From: Candidatus Helarchaeota archaeon
Lineage (GTDB): Archaea; Asgardarchaeota; Lokiarchaeia; Helarchaeales; HEL-GB-A
NCBI GenBank assembly: GCA_016840125.1
Contig: JAEOSY010000471.1
Coordinates: 1 to 34,579, forward strand
Direction: 5' to 3'
Length of the DNA stretch: 34,579 nt
In this document: in pieces, positions 1-8,149 of the stretch
Position numbering within the stretch: position 1 is the first letter of the stretch
How the letters are laid out: the number at the start of each line of letters is the position of its first letter
Translations under genes and position numbers: made by a program
Notes under the pieces: generated by a model
Databases searched by the model: none
Told to the model about the DNA's origin: nothing
The model's input: only the letters and a program-made list of their open reading frames with translations

Positions 1-1143
1 ACTTTGATACCATCCCTGCCAGGGCTGTTCTGACAAAGCGCGATTTCGCAAGGCGGGAAGGGTCGTTGCATTGAAATAAAGGTATGGGTGGGAGCCATAA
101 GCTTTCACAGGACCAAAGTCTTTCATTGGAGGCAGTGATTTTTCAATATGGATAGGATTGGATGAACTTTTACTCATAACAGGAGCATGTGATATAAAGA
201 GAGATGCGTTTTCAGTTATAAGAAAGGATGCCGTTTGAGTAGAACTGTAAAAATATGGAATTACATCTACACCATTTAATGTAGATGTTAATGGTGCTAT
301 AGGAACTCGAATCGTAACGTTTGTTGGCGAGTTAACCCATATTCTTCCGCTAATATTTGAGGTCTGATATTCCAAATTTAAGGAAATAGATTTGTCTGAG
401 GACACATAAATCTGATTTTGATTTCTTAATGTCTGCCCATTTTTAAGCACAAGACTCGTAATATTTGTTGAATTCACTCGAAGAAACAAAATCTCCGCAT
501 CTGATGTGAAATTATCGAAGCTTTTGACGCTTGAAGGGGGCTGACTCATTATTAGATCATTATTTCCTATATGGGTTACGCCATTTGTGGTAGTAATATT
601 GGGAAGGATCATAGAACCATTGAGGGGAAATAAAACCGTTAGAAAGCGAGTGGGTCCAGATTGGGTAGGCCTTGCCTTAATATACGAGAGCATTATTGGA
701 TCATTTGGTTTCTGATCTGGGTAGAAGGGACCCGTGGATTCAGAGATAGTAACCTCAGGTTCAATAAAGATTGTATGTAACCGAACCGTATCACTCGCAT
801 TTAAATAGCTTTGGACCGCCCATACTGCGGATTGATTAGAGTTAAAAACCGTTAAATTACCTCTCCCGTGTAAAAGCCAATCAATGGGGATATTATCTTT
901 GGTTGGATACATTTCATCAATAATAACGAAATATCCCGGATCACCAGTTTCTGTAGGTTTTATGAAAAATACATTTCTTGTGTATCCTCCATTGTTTGGA
1001 AAGATGTCATTCATCGTTGGGATAAGAAATATTCCGACGAGAGTGAGAAGAGCAATAACGAACAAAACGGTATTGAACTGCCGGCTAAAAAATTTCCGTT
1101 GTGAAGTTGCGGGTTCACGCACAAATCTCACTTTTTTTTTCAA
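1..1143 (-). CDS. Membrane-anchored heparinase II/III-like protein, N-terminal part
   Basis: The reverse strand is open from a TTG at 1143 to the window edge, so the C-terminus is missing (381 residues visible). Residues 2-23 are basic and are followed by one hydrophobic helix (about 24-42), a signal anchor that would place the rest outside the cell. The outer part is rich in N-x-S/T sequons. Two stretches recall polysaccharide lyases of the heparinase II/III class: IDWLLHG near residues 87-93, and HPYLYF at 352-357 followed by LPALRNRA, which resembles the HPRLLF...LPALR opening of the alpha/alpha-toroid domain. If so, a beta-sandwich-like segment precedes the toroid. GTG codons at 1131 and 1122 are alternative starts, and no clear ribosome site decides. 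It lies 15 bases after the upstream minus-strand gene and is probably co-transcribed with it. The open frame is certain; the family call is tentative. Confidence 0.6.
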   Translation of the reverse strand, partial: MKKKVRFVREPATSQRKFFSRQFNTVLFVIALLTLVGIFLIPTMNDIFPNNGGYTRNVFFIKPTETGDPGYFVIIDEMYPTKDNIPIDWLLHGRGNLTVFNSNQSAVWAVQSYLNASDTVRLHTIFIEPEVTISESTGPFYPDQKPNDPIMLSYIKARPTQSGPTRFLTVLFPLNGSMILPNITTTNGVTHIGNNDLIMSQPPSSVKSFDNFTSDAEILFLRVNSTNITSLVLKNGQTLRNQNQIYVSSDKSISLNLEYQTSNISGRIWVNSPTNVTIRVPIAPLTSTLNGVDVIPYFYSSTQTASFLITENASLFISHAPVMSKSSSNPIHIEKSLPPMKDFGPVKAYGSHPYLYFNATTLPALRNRALSEQPWQGWYQS

Positions 1144-1158
1144 AGTTTAAAATTTTAT

Positions 1159-2499
1159 TTAATCCTGTAAGTAATAATACAAGGGATCTTCCCTATGCTT
1201 CTTCTTTCGGCGAAAGATCCGTGAGAGGAAGGGGTGGGCTTGAAAGGGAAATTTCTCAAGCTTTTTAATATATCCCTTGACTGCTTGAGTATCAATTAGA
1301 TCCGAATGCTGTTCATCATTTAGTATATCGATTGGCCAGGACCAATCGAATTTGTCCTCTAAACCAGCATAGAACGATGCAACAGCGACCACAGCATTAG
1401 CATATAAAGCAAATCCCGTGAGGAGTTTCTTCAGAAGGGGCCAAGTTGCGACGTCAAGATAAATTTCGTTTATTGCATCCTGAGCATACGTTTGGACAGA
1501 ATCAAGTGTATCAAAAGGCAGTAAATTTATCTCGCCAAGCTTATCGGGATATCTCATATTTTTCGGATGGATGGGTTCTTTCGTCCAAACCCCTACTGAA
1601 GTAATGTTTTTTGTGTAATCAGAAGGTTCAGTAAACATGGTACCCCAATCATTATATTCTATTTTACCTATATTCTTCAGAGTCATTCCAAAAATGATAT
1701 TATCAACCGGAGATTTTGCTTTAGTGAATAAATGCTTTACCAAGGGCTCGATCTGCTCCCTTTCCTTACCCATTTCATCCAAACCGTAGGGAAGATTACC
1801 TGTATAAAGTCCAACGAAGTCTTTGAATATGAGAACCTCATCGGGGGAGTCAGTTTCGTAAGGACCTTGTTCAAAAATCCCAGCGCGGCATTCTGCATGA
1901 GCAAGAAAAGTTCGACTCGTTAATACGGCGGTAGCTCTTTTCAATTTTCGAACCAATTCTGGCTGATCATGTACAGGAACCATTTCTGATCGCAATTTTT
2001 CTATTAGATCTTGGGAAAGAACACGAATCGTTCCATCTTCAACGGTTAACTTCCCATCATTTCTATAATTGGGACTAAGACGCTTCCAATAATCCAAAAT
2101 AAATTTTGTTTCTTTCTTTTTCTCTTCCGGTTCAACCTCAACCTTACTACTGGGATTTTTTTTGTTGTATTCGATATTATCAAAAAGACACTGGGCGCGT
2201 CCATGCAAGTACAACATCGCTAGAGAATTGATAGCCAGTTGATTAAATACTACAGAAAAAGTTTTGTTACGCCTTCCCAACTTCTCGGGGGGGAGTACTT
2301 TTGCGACTTCCTTCAGTACATTATACTGATAGGCTTGGTCGTAGAGAGTATAAGTCGCGGTGTGAATATAATGAGAAACCGGAAAAAGTGGGGTCTCAAC
2401 AATGGAACGCTTGACAAAATTTTTGCGAACGTTGTCAGACATATATTTAATTAGTTCATTTGCTTCTTCATCACTAATGTTTCCATACATTTTACTCAT
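1159..2499 (-). CDS. Unrecognised cytoplasmic protein, about 446 aa
   Basis: No family is recognised. There is no signal peptide. A short hydrophobic run (LLTGFALYANAVVAVASFYAGL) lies in the C-terminal third and may be a buried helix rather than a membrane segment. The most distinctive part is the middle: a Cys-containing HAECRAGIFEQGPY stretch, an FVGLYTGNLPYG segment and a YNDWGTMFTEPSDY segment. These look like conserved motifs of a globular domain, but that is an impression. The tail is very basic (FRRKKKHRED). The frame is open to a further ATG at 2556, but that would overlap the upstream gene by about 65 bases. ATG 2499 overlaps its stop by 8 bases (ATGAGTAA), and ATG 2490 lies a normal distance after AAAGG. 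Either 2499 or 2490 is likely, with translational coupling to the 188-aa gene. Confidence 0.75.
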   Translation of the reverse strand: MSKMYGNISDEEANELIKYMSDNVRKNFVKRSIVETPLFPVSHYIHTATYTLYDQAYQYNVLKEVAKVLPPEKLGRRNKTFSVVFNQLAINSLAMLYLHGRAQCLFDNIEYNKKNPSSKVEVEPEEKKKETKFILDYWKRLSPNYRNDGKLTVEDGTIRVLSQDLIEKLRSEMVPVHDQPELVRKLKRATAVLTSRTFLAHAECRAGIFEQGPYETDSPDEVLIFKDFVGLYTGNLPYGLDEMGKEREQIEPLVKHLFTKAKSPVDNIIFGMTLKNIGKIEYNDWGTMFTEPSDYTKNITSVGVWTKEPIHPKNMRYPDKLGEINLLPFDTLDSVQTYAQDAINEIYLDVATWPLLKKLLTGFALYANAVVAVASFYAGLEDKFDWSWPIDILNDEQHSDLIDTQAVKGYIKKLEKFPFQAHPFLSRIFRRKKKHREDPLYYYLQD

Positions 2500-3058
2500 C
2501 CTTTTGTTCTTTCTCTTTATCTTGTTCGGAATCCTTCTCAAAAGAGGATTTATCAATCGTGATGGTTTGAATACAGCCCTTTGGAGTTAATTCTGCATCA
2601 AGAGTTAAATAAACATCAGCCATTACTTTCGAGAGTAGGGGGATACATGCATTTTGACAATAATATTCCCGAATATCGAAGTCACACTTAAATTTTTTTC
2701 CTTTTTTTACGAGAGCCCGCATATATCTGCAGTTAAGCTGTGAAACAATTCGATTCTTGCTATCCTCTTTCAATTCGAAATCTTGTTTAAGGAAGTCACC
2801 ATCACTTTTTACGCGATCTACGATTTTCTGTAAGTATACATGAGGGGTTGTCCTCAATATTTGCCTCAATACCCATTTTGTCGCCCCTCCAAATCCTACA
2901 AATTGTAAAATGTAATTTGGGACGGCGTCAGTAAAATATTCTTTCACGAGACTTAACCCTCCTTTCGAATCGAGAAACTTCAATATAAATACAATATTAT
3001 TCACCTTATCTTCAAAGGCACCATTCGCTATACTCTTGTAGTTCTTATCTTTTGGCAT
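2492..3058 (-). CDS. Unrecognised Cys-containing protein, 188 aa
   Basis: A soluble 188-residue protein beginning MPKDKNYKSIANG. The first half is helical and amphipathic. The second half has Cys residues in NCRYMRAL, KCDFDIREYYCQNACIPL and PKGCIQTITI, ending in a highly charged tail (about 20 residues of K, E, D, Q and S). The order of Cys residues followed by a strand ending in C-x-x-x-I is loosely like small ligand-binding domains such as V4R or the thiazoline-carboxylate hydrolase family, but I would not assign it. It is the first gene of a minus-strand group: its stop overlaps the start of the next gene by 8 bases, so the two products are probably made together and may interact. Upstream (3059-3165) is a divergent promoter region shared with the plus-strand membrane protein. 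Confidence 0.8.
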   Translation of the reverse strand: MPKDKNYKSIANGAFEDKVNNIVFILKFLDSKGGLSLVKEYFTDAVPNYILQFVGFGGATKWVLRQILRTTPHVYLQKIVDRVKSDGDFLKQDFELKEDSKNRIVSQLNCRYMRALVKKGKKFKCDFDIREYYCQNACIPLLSKVMADVYLTLDAELTPKGCIQTITIDKSSFEKDSEQDKEKEQKDE

Positions 3059-3165
3059 GATCTATCCCAAACTCTAATAATAAACAATCTAAGATTTTCG
3101 CATAAACATAAATAAAATGATTGGATTAACTTTTAAAGAGCAATTGAATTTTTGGGTGAAGAAAA

Positions 3166-3879
3166 TTGGGTTTGTTTTTTTCGAATCTGGACTGGACAAT
3201 AGGGATCATTTTGTTTAGTGTCTTTATCATCATCTTATTTACTTATTCGGTGGTCATTTTTAGGCAATCGAGGAGAAGTTCGATTGATTTAGGTGAGCGA
3301 AACATCTATCTTTATACGGTGGCGATATTCTTTTTTTTTCTTGGTATCTCTTACATAATAAGGACATATTTTATGTTTATTCTGCCCGATTCGGAAATTC
3401 AATTTATCACGAATTTAACCTCTGAGCGCGAGGGGGCTTTAATTAAATTCTTCTGGCAAATCCATATGTTCTTTGCGTTTCTGGGTATTGGAATCCTCAT
3501 GATCGGGGTGGAAAAAAATGTCTTCAATGGAAAGACAAAATACCTGATTGCACTAGCAACGCTCATCTTTAATATTTTCATAATCGTCTTACCATATGAT
3601 GTTTTTCATCAGTTCCATTATCCTCTGTTTATGACACCGATAATTCTACTCTTTGCTTACGTATATGTCGGTGTGAAAGGAACTGGCGGGGTTAAGAAAA
3701 ATGCCTTCGCGGTTGTTTTTGGATTTCTTATTTTCTTCATAGGGATATTATTAAATTCAACCACAGTAAGAGAAATTCTTGGGCTTTTAGGAAGTACCTC
3801 CATAACAGCTATAATTTCGCCACTTGTTTTAATTATCGGGTTTACCCTATTAGCCCGCGGGTTTCAAAACAAGTTCTAA
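3166..3879 (+). CDS. Seven-helix integral membrane protein
   Basis: The 237 residues are almost entirely membrane helices: seven hydrophobic segments at roughly 8-30, 47-70, 90-110, 125-142, 152-168, 176-198 and 207-230, with a short basic loop after helix 5 (VGVKGTGGVKKNA). The layout resembles the 7TM regions that precede histidine kinases, but no signalling domain follows. A protein of the same length and topology is encoded at 22279-22995, with the matching loop YLGIKSTGRYRLYA, so the two are probably paralogues. There is no ATG near the start. TTG 3166 is chosen because GGGTGA at 3154-3159 sits six bases before it and an in-frame stop lies at 3157. A TATA-like TTTTAAAG lies about 30 bases upstream. 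The gene stands alone, divergent from the minus-strand group. Function is unknown; a sensor or receptor role is only a guess. Confidence 0.8.
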   Translation: MGLFFSNLDWTIGIILFSVFIIILFTYSVVIFRQSRRSSIDLGERNIYLYTVAIFFFFLGISYIIRTYFMFILPDSEIQFITNLTSEREGALIKFFWQIHMFFAFLGIGILMIGVEKNVFNGKTKYLIALATLIFNIFIIVLPYDVFHQFHYPLFMTPIILLFAYVYVGVKGTGGVKKNAFAVVFGFLIFFIGILLNSTTVREILGLLGSTSITAIISPLVLIIGFTLLARGFQNKF

Positions 3880-3989
3880 GTTATTTATATTGAATAGGAT
3901 TCCTTTTTTCTCCGAATTTATTTCTTTAGTCAAAAAACAAAAATTTAAGACCAGTAATTTGTATAGATGATTATTAAGAGAAAAGAAGA

Positions 3990-5594
3990 ATGGTCCGACA
4001 AAAAATGACGTGGAAAGTTTTAATTCCGGAAAAGCTGGATAATTCGGCAATTGAGTTGTTAAAAGGTGATACAAATTTTGAGCCTATTATACTTGAGAGC
4101 CCTGATTTAGCAACGTTGAAACAATCACTCCAATCATGTGATGGCCTCATCGTCCGAAGTAAGACGAAAGTAAATAAAGAATTGTTAGAGGCGAGTGGGA
4201 ATTTAAAGGTAATTGGGCGCGCGGGAGTTGGGACAGATAACATTGATCTAATTGCTGCAGAGAAAAAGGGAGTATTAGTTGTTAATGCTCCTGAAGAGAG
4301 TTTAGATAGTGTTGCGGACTTAACTATCGGGTTAATTCTGTCACTTTGTCGGAGGCTTCACATCGCTTTTGAACGTACTCGGCAGGGGAATTTCCAACGA
4401 AATGACCTTCTAGGGTGCGAGTTACGCGGATTGGTTTTAGGGCTTGTGGGCTGTGGACGAATTGGGCGCAAGGTTGCGCAGAGAGCGAAAGCGTTTGGAA
4501 TAAAAGTGGTAGGCTTCGATCCTTTTATCAGCCCTAAATTACTTGAGGCGGAAGGGATCGAACGAATATCGTTGAATAATCTTTTAAAATCAGCGGACAT
4601 TGTATCACTTCATCTTCCCTTAACTGAAAGTACGCGTAATTTGATATCGGCATCTGAACTCAATCTGATGAAGAAGACTGCATATTTTATTAATACATCA
4701 CGTGCGGATATTGTTGATTCAAAGGCACTCTTAGAGGCGATACAAGAGGGGCGTATAGCGGGGGCAGGGTTGGACGTAGTCAAAACTAAAGATCCGAACA
4801 GTCCTCTGCTTAAACATCCGAATGTTCTGGTGTCACCGCATTTGGGAGCATCAACAGTTGGAGCGCAAAAAAATGTGGGCCTAATCATTGTGCAAGAAGT
4901 GATGAGTGTACTCAAGGGAAAACCATCACGCTACCCCGTGAACTTTCCTAAATTACCACCTAATGCACAGGAGCTCTATATACCGTATCGCGATTTAATT
5001 TCCAGAATGGCAACTGTGTTACTTCCTCTTACAAAGACTTCGTTTAACAAGATAACTATTTCATATCCAAAAGGTCTCCCGACTCCGTTAATTTCGATTT
5101 TAACACGAAGTTTTCTCGCAATTTTTCTGAAATCCATTGTCAGTGGCGATATCAATATTATTAATTCTCAAAAAATTGCTGAAGAAAGAGATATTGAAAT
5201 AGTTGAATCAATTCTTTCAGACAAGAAATATCAAAATACGGTAAATGCAAAAATTTCAATGAATAAAGAAATCGTGAATAGCATAAGCGCTCAAATTACG
5301 CCTGGGCAGCGGCTACTTTTAATAAAAATCAACAATTACGACATTAAATTTGAATTAACAGGGTATCTCTTTTTGATTGATTTCATGGATCGCCCAGGGA
5401 TGATTGGGTCGATATGTAGCTTCCTTGGCGAGAATTCCATAAATATAGCGGAGCTTCAAGTTGCGCGATTGCTGAAGTTAAAGACTCAACTAATGACGTT
5501 GAAAACAGATCAAGACGTTCCACAAGAGATTACAAAAAATTTACAAAAATTAAAGGATATAAATGGTGTTTATTACTATTCTTTTAATCCATAG
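3990..5594 (+). CDS. serA: D-3-phosphoglycerate dehydrogenase, long form
   Basis: Catalyses NAD-dependent oxidation of 3-phosphoglycerate to 3-phosphohydroxypyruvate, the first step of serine synthesis, in the cytoplasm. The order of parts fits the roughly 525-residue archaeal/Bacillus form: an N-terminal substrate domain (1-100), a Rossmann domain with GLVGCGRIG at 151-159, NTSRADIVD with the conserved Arg at 238, SPHLGAST with the catalytic His at 284, an intervening domain (about 315-455), and a C-terminal ACT domain with DRPGMIGSI near 470 for allosteric control, normally by serine. One oddity is that the usual catalytic Glu in the LDVFExEP motif falls at Lys267 (LDVVKTKDP), with Asp268 next to it. 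The first ATG (3990) is used; ATG 4005 would remove five residues. It is followed 17 bases later by a hydrolase gene. The family is sure, but activity on phosphoglycerate is slightly less sure because of the Glu change. Confidence 0.93.
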   Translation: MVRQKMTWKVLIPEKLDNSAIELLKGDTNFEPIILESPDLATLKQSLQSCDGLIVRSKTKVNKELLEASGNLKVIGRAGVGTDNIDLIAAEKKGVLVVNAPEESLDSVADLTIGLILSLCRRLHIAFERTRQGNFQRNDLLGCELRGLVLGLVGCGRIGRKVAQRAKAFGIKVVGFDPFISPKLLEAEGIERISLNNLLKSADIVSLHLPLTESTRNLISASELNLMKKTAYFINTSRADIVDSKALLEAIQEGRIAGAGLDVVKTKDPNSPLLKHPNVLVSPHLGASTVGAQKNVGLIIVQEVMSVLKGKPSRYPVNFPKLPPNAQELYIPYRDLISRMATVLLPLTKTSFNKITISYPKGLPTPLISILTRSFLAIFLKSIVSGDINIINSQKIAEERDIEIVESILSDKKYQNTVNAKISMNKEIVNSISAQITPGQRLLLIKINNYDIKFELTGYLFLIDFMDRPGMIGSICSFLGENSINIAELQVARLLKLKTQLMTLKTDQDVPQEITKNLQKLKDINGVYYYSFNP

Positions 5595-5611
5595 AAAATA
5601 GGAAAACCTAA

Positions 5612-6400
5612 ATGCCTTTTGTAGATTATCAAGGAATAAAAGTTTATTTTCGGAAGCTTGGAGTTAAGGGAGATTTACCACCGCTTGTTTTAATTCATGG
5701 GGCATTTGCAAATCATTTAGCATGGTACTCACAGATTAAGTTCTTTTCAAAATTAACTGAAATCTACGTACTGGATTTGCCCGGTCATGGAAAGTCCGAC
5801 AAACCAATGATTGACTACACTCCCCAATTTTTTAGTAATATAGTAAAACATTTAATCGTTAAAGAAAATATTCCAAAACCGATCATTGCAGGGCATAGTT
5901 TAGGCGGGATTATAGCTCAAACCTTTGCAATTGCTTATCCAGAATTGGTTGAAAAGCTAATTCTTCTATGTACAGGCGTTATACTATCATTTGGAAGTAA
6001 AATCTGGATGCCGGCGCCAGTATTAACGGTCCTGGGAAAAATATTATCCGCCTTCAGTTGGAGCTTTTTTTGTAAAATACTAAGTAAATTAACTGCGGGA
6101 CATGAGATTCCGGGTCTTGAGGGGGTGCGGTTGGAGGCAGGTATGGCAGCAAGCTGTTCGGGTAGGGTTTTTTTAGACATCGCTAGAAATTTGGCGACGT
6201 ATGACTTATCCACATCAATTAACAATCTCAAAATGCCACTTCTCTTCATTACTGGCACAAAAGATTTATTCTATAACCAAATAAAGATCTATAAACAACT
6301 TCCTAATGCCGTCGTTAAGGTTGTAAAGGGAGGCGAGCACGTATTACAGCTGCTCAACGAGGAACCCAACCGATGGATGTTAGAATTCATTAAAAGTTAG
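5612..6400 (+). CDS. Alpha/beta-fold hydrolase
   Basis: A 262-residue single-domain alpha/beta hydrolase. The oxyanion-hole strand LVLIHGAF is at 26-33. The nucleophile elbow GHSLGG puts Ser at 96, the acid is Asp218 (FITGTKDLF) and the base is His243 (GGEHVLQ), so the catalytic triad is complete. The lap domain (about 120-200) contains Cys, Gly and small residues (AASCSGR). There is no signal peptide, so it should act in the cytoplasm on an ester, lactone or similar bond; the substrate cannot be told from sequence. It starts 17 bases after serA and ends 12 bases before the DUF763 gene, which suggests one transcript. A second hydrolase of this fold is encoded at 17181-17999, but the two are not close copies. 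Confidence 0.88.
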   Translation: MPFVDYQGIKVYFRKLGVKGDLPPLVLIHGAFANHLAWYSQIKFFSKLTEIYVLDLPGHGKSDKPMIDYTPQFFSNIVKHLIVKENIPKPIIAGHSLGGIIAQTFAIAYPELVEKLILLCTGVILSFGSKIWMPAPVLTVLGKILSAFSWSFFCKILSKLTAGHEIPGLEGVRLEAGMAASCSGRVFLDIARNLATYDLSTSINNLKMPLLFITGTKDLFYNQIKIYKQLPNAVVKVVKGGEHVLQLLNEEPNRWMLEFIKS

Positions 6401-6412
6401 GTTTTTATTTTC

Positions 6413-7537
6413 ATGAAACGAGGCGGAATTGCAACTCTGAAGTTGCACGGTGGTGCTGCGCCATGGTGGCTTTTGAAACGAATGAAACCTCTTGCAAAGT
6501 ATATTTTCATCGTTATCGCGGACGAGTTCGGTCCTGAAACCATTTTAAAACGGTTAGCTGATCCGGTCTGGTTTCAAGCCCTCGCCATGGTCCTAGGTTT
6601 CGATTGGAACTCTTCGGGCTGCACAACAACCACCTGTGGTGTTTTAAAATCGATCTTAGATTTCGAACAACATGGTGTACAGGTTTGTGGAGGAAAAGGG
6701 GGGAAGTCGCGAAAGACACCTTCAGAACTGGTTGCGCTCAATAATTCAGATCTCTTCAATGGGAACCCAGATTCCTTAGTTTATGCTAGTAAAATGACAG
6801 CGAAAATCGACAACACCGCCATCCAAGATGGATATCAATTATACCATCACTCTTTCTTTGTGTCAACTCAGGGGGAATGGGCGGTGGTGCAACAAGGAAT
6901 GAATTCTAAGATTAGTATGAGCCGCCGATATCATTGGCACTCGGAAGGACTAAAAAGTTTTGTAGTGGAACCCCCTGAAAATATAATAGGGGAAAGAATT
7001 CACGAAAATGTCTTGGATATGACAGCCCAAGATAGTGCAGACTGTCGAGATGCAACCGTCACTTTAGTAAACGACAGTCCAAATAAAATTATGAAAGAAT
7101 ATAATTTACTGACAGCCTACAGTAAAACGTCCCTATTGAACTGGATCCGCCCCACTGGAGAAAAAGTGCCTGTAATTCATTATAAGTTATTACCACGCCG
7201 GATGAATTGGCCTGCCGTCAAACGAATTTATGAATTTCAACCGAACAATTATGAAGAACTGCTTTCAGTAAGGGGAGTGGGACCAGCTACAGTCCGAGGA
7301 CTCTCATTAGTTTCAGAACTGGTTTATAACGCGGTTCCTAGCTGGAAAGACCCAGTAAAGTTCTCATTTGCTTTTGGGGGCAAAGATGGAGTGCCATATC
7401 CAGTTAATCGGAAGGCGATGGATGAATTAATCCATATTTTAAGGTCCGCAATCCAAGAGGCGAAGCTGGGTCAAAAGGAGAAATTAAATGCAATAAAACG
7501 TCTAAAGACCTTCTCTGAGAAATTTGGATTATTATAG
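6413..7537 (+). CDS. DUF763 family protein with helix-hairpin-helix
   Basis: Recognised as the archaeal/thermophile DUF763 family from its opening (RGGIATLKLHGGAAPWWL), the LADPVWFQALAMVLGFDWNSSG segment, GGKGGKSRKTP, and the QLYHHSFFVSTQGEW segment that in this family precedes a Q-G-M-N run. Near residues 275-305 a helix-hairpin-helix-like stretch, LLSVRGVGPATVRGLSLVSE, suggests contact with DNA. The 374-residue length is typical. The biochemical role of the family is not established as far as I know; a nucleic-acid-related function is inferred from the HhH motif alone. It is the third gene of the serA group, 12 bases after the hydrolase. ATG 6413 gives the expected family N-terminus, although the ribosome site is weak. 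Confidence 0.9.
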   Translation: MKRGGIATLKLHGGAAPWWLLKRMKPLAKYIFIVIADEFGPETILKRLADPVWFQALAMVLGFDWNSSGCTTTTCGVLKSILDFEQHGVQVCGGKGGKSRKTPSELVALNNSDLFNGNPDSLVYASKMTAKIDNTAIQDGYQLYHHSFFVSTQGEWAVVQQGMNSKISMSRRYHWHSEGLKSFVVEPPENIIGERIHENVLDMTAQDSADCRDATVTLVNDSPNKIMKEYNLLTAYSKTSLLNWIRPTGEKVPVIHYKLLPRRMNWPAVKRIYEFQPNNYEELLSVRGVGPATVRGLSLVSELVYNAVPSWKDPVKFSFAFGGKDGVPYPVNRKAMDELIHILRSAIQEAKLGQKEKLNAIKRLKTFSEKFGLL

Positions 7538-7583
7538 GTTGAAAACAAGTTTCTTATATTGAATAAATCAATGAAATTGTAAT

Positions 7584-8144
7584 ATGAGTTTCCAAGCCTT
7601 CATCGAACATTTATCTAAAGAAAGCCGATTTGACCGAATAAGGCTTCAAAAAATATACGAGGAGCATATCCTCTCGAAAAAAGAGGGAAGAATTTCTCAA
7701 TATGAAAAAAAATTTCAAGCTGAGTGGGATGATTGGGCTAAAGAGAAGGGAATAGAAGATATCTCGGATTTTTTTTTGAATAGGGGCGAAAAGTTGCTTA
7801 GGGGTTGGCTACAAAGTTTTTTCCCCTTTTATACGGGAAACCAACGATTAATTCTTGTACTTAAAAAGGGCGGAACTCCTGAAGATTTTATCATTACCGT
7901 GTTTTATCGATTTACCCAAGAAGAATTAGACTCGGTAGACATCTCATTATCGAATAATAGAATATCGTTAACTCGCCAATCAGCATTAACGCGAGTATTT
8001 CTTGAATCATTCTTAGCAATGCGCCCCACAATCTCCAATATAGTGGGGTATAAATATTCTTTAATGGTAGAAGAATCCAGATTTCTCAAAAAAGCGGATG
8101 GAAGAATTTTATTCTTAGAAATCGTTGCCCGTCCCCATGAATAA
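7584..8144 (+). CDS. Unrecognised soluble protein, 186 aa
   Basis: A hydrophilic, probably cytoplasmic protein with no membrane segment and no family I recognise. The N-terminal 70 residues are strongly charged and helical (KKEGRISQYEKKFQAEWDD). The rest alternates hydrophobic strands with helices, for example RLILVLKKGG, FIITVFYRF and ILFLEIVA, consistent with a small alpha/beta domain. It has its own likely promoter: a TATA-like TTATATT at 7554-7560 lies about 25-30 bases before the ATG, so the transcript may be nearly leaderless even though it follows the DUF763 gene by 46 bases on the same strand. It is convergent with the propeller gene, with only 5 bases between the stops. Confidence 0.75.
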   Translation: MSFQAFIEHLSKESRFDRIRLQKIYEEHILSKKEGRISQYEKKFQAEWDDWAKEKGIEDISDFFLNRGEKLLRGWLQSFFPFYTGNQRLILVLKKGGTPEDFIITVFYRFTQEELDSVDISLSNNRISLTRQSALTRVFLESFLAMRPTISNIVGYKYSLMVEESRFLKKADGRILFLEIVARPHE

Positions 8145-8149
8145 AACTA

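Noticed and set aside
884..1150. Plus-strand 88-aa reading frame
   Set aside because: It lies antisense to the open heparinase-like frame, which continues to the window edge with signal anchor and sequon-rich sequence.
3866..7565. AAAACAAGTT followed by TTATATTGAATA occurs at 3866-3896 and again at 7542-7565
   Set aside because: The spacing differs (19 against 12 bases) and both parts are AT-rich promoter-like words, so chance similarity is more likely than a shared operator.
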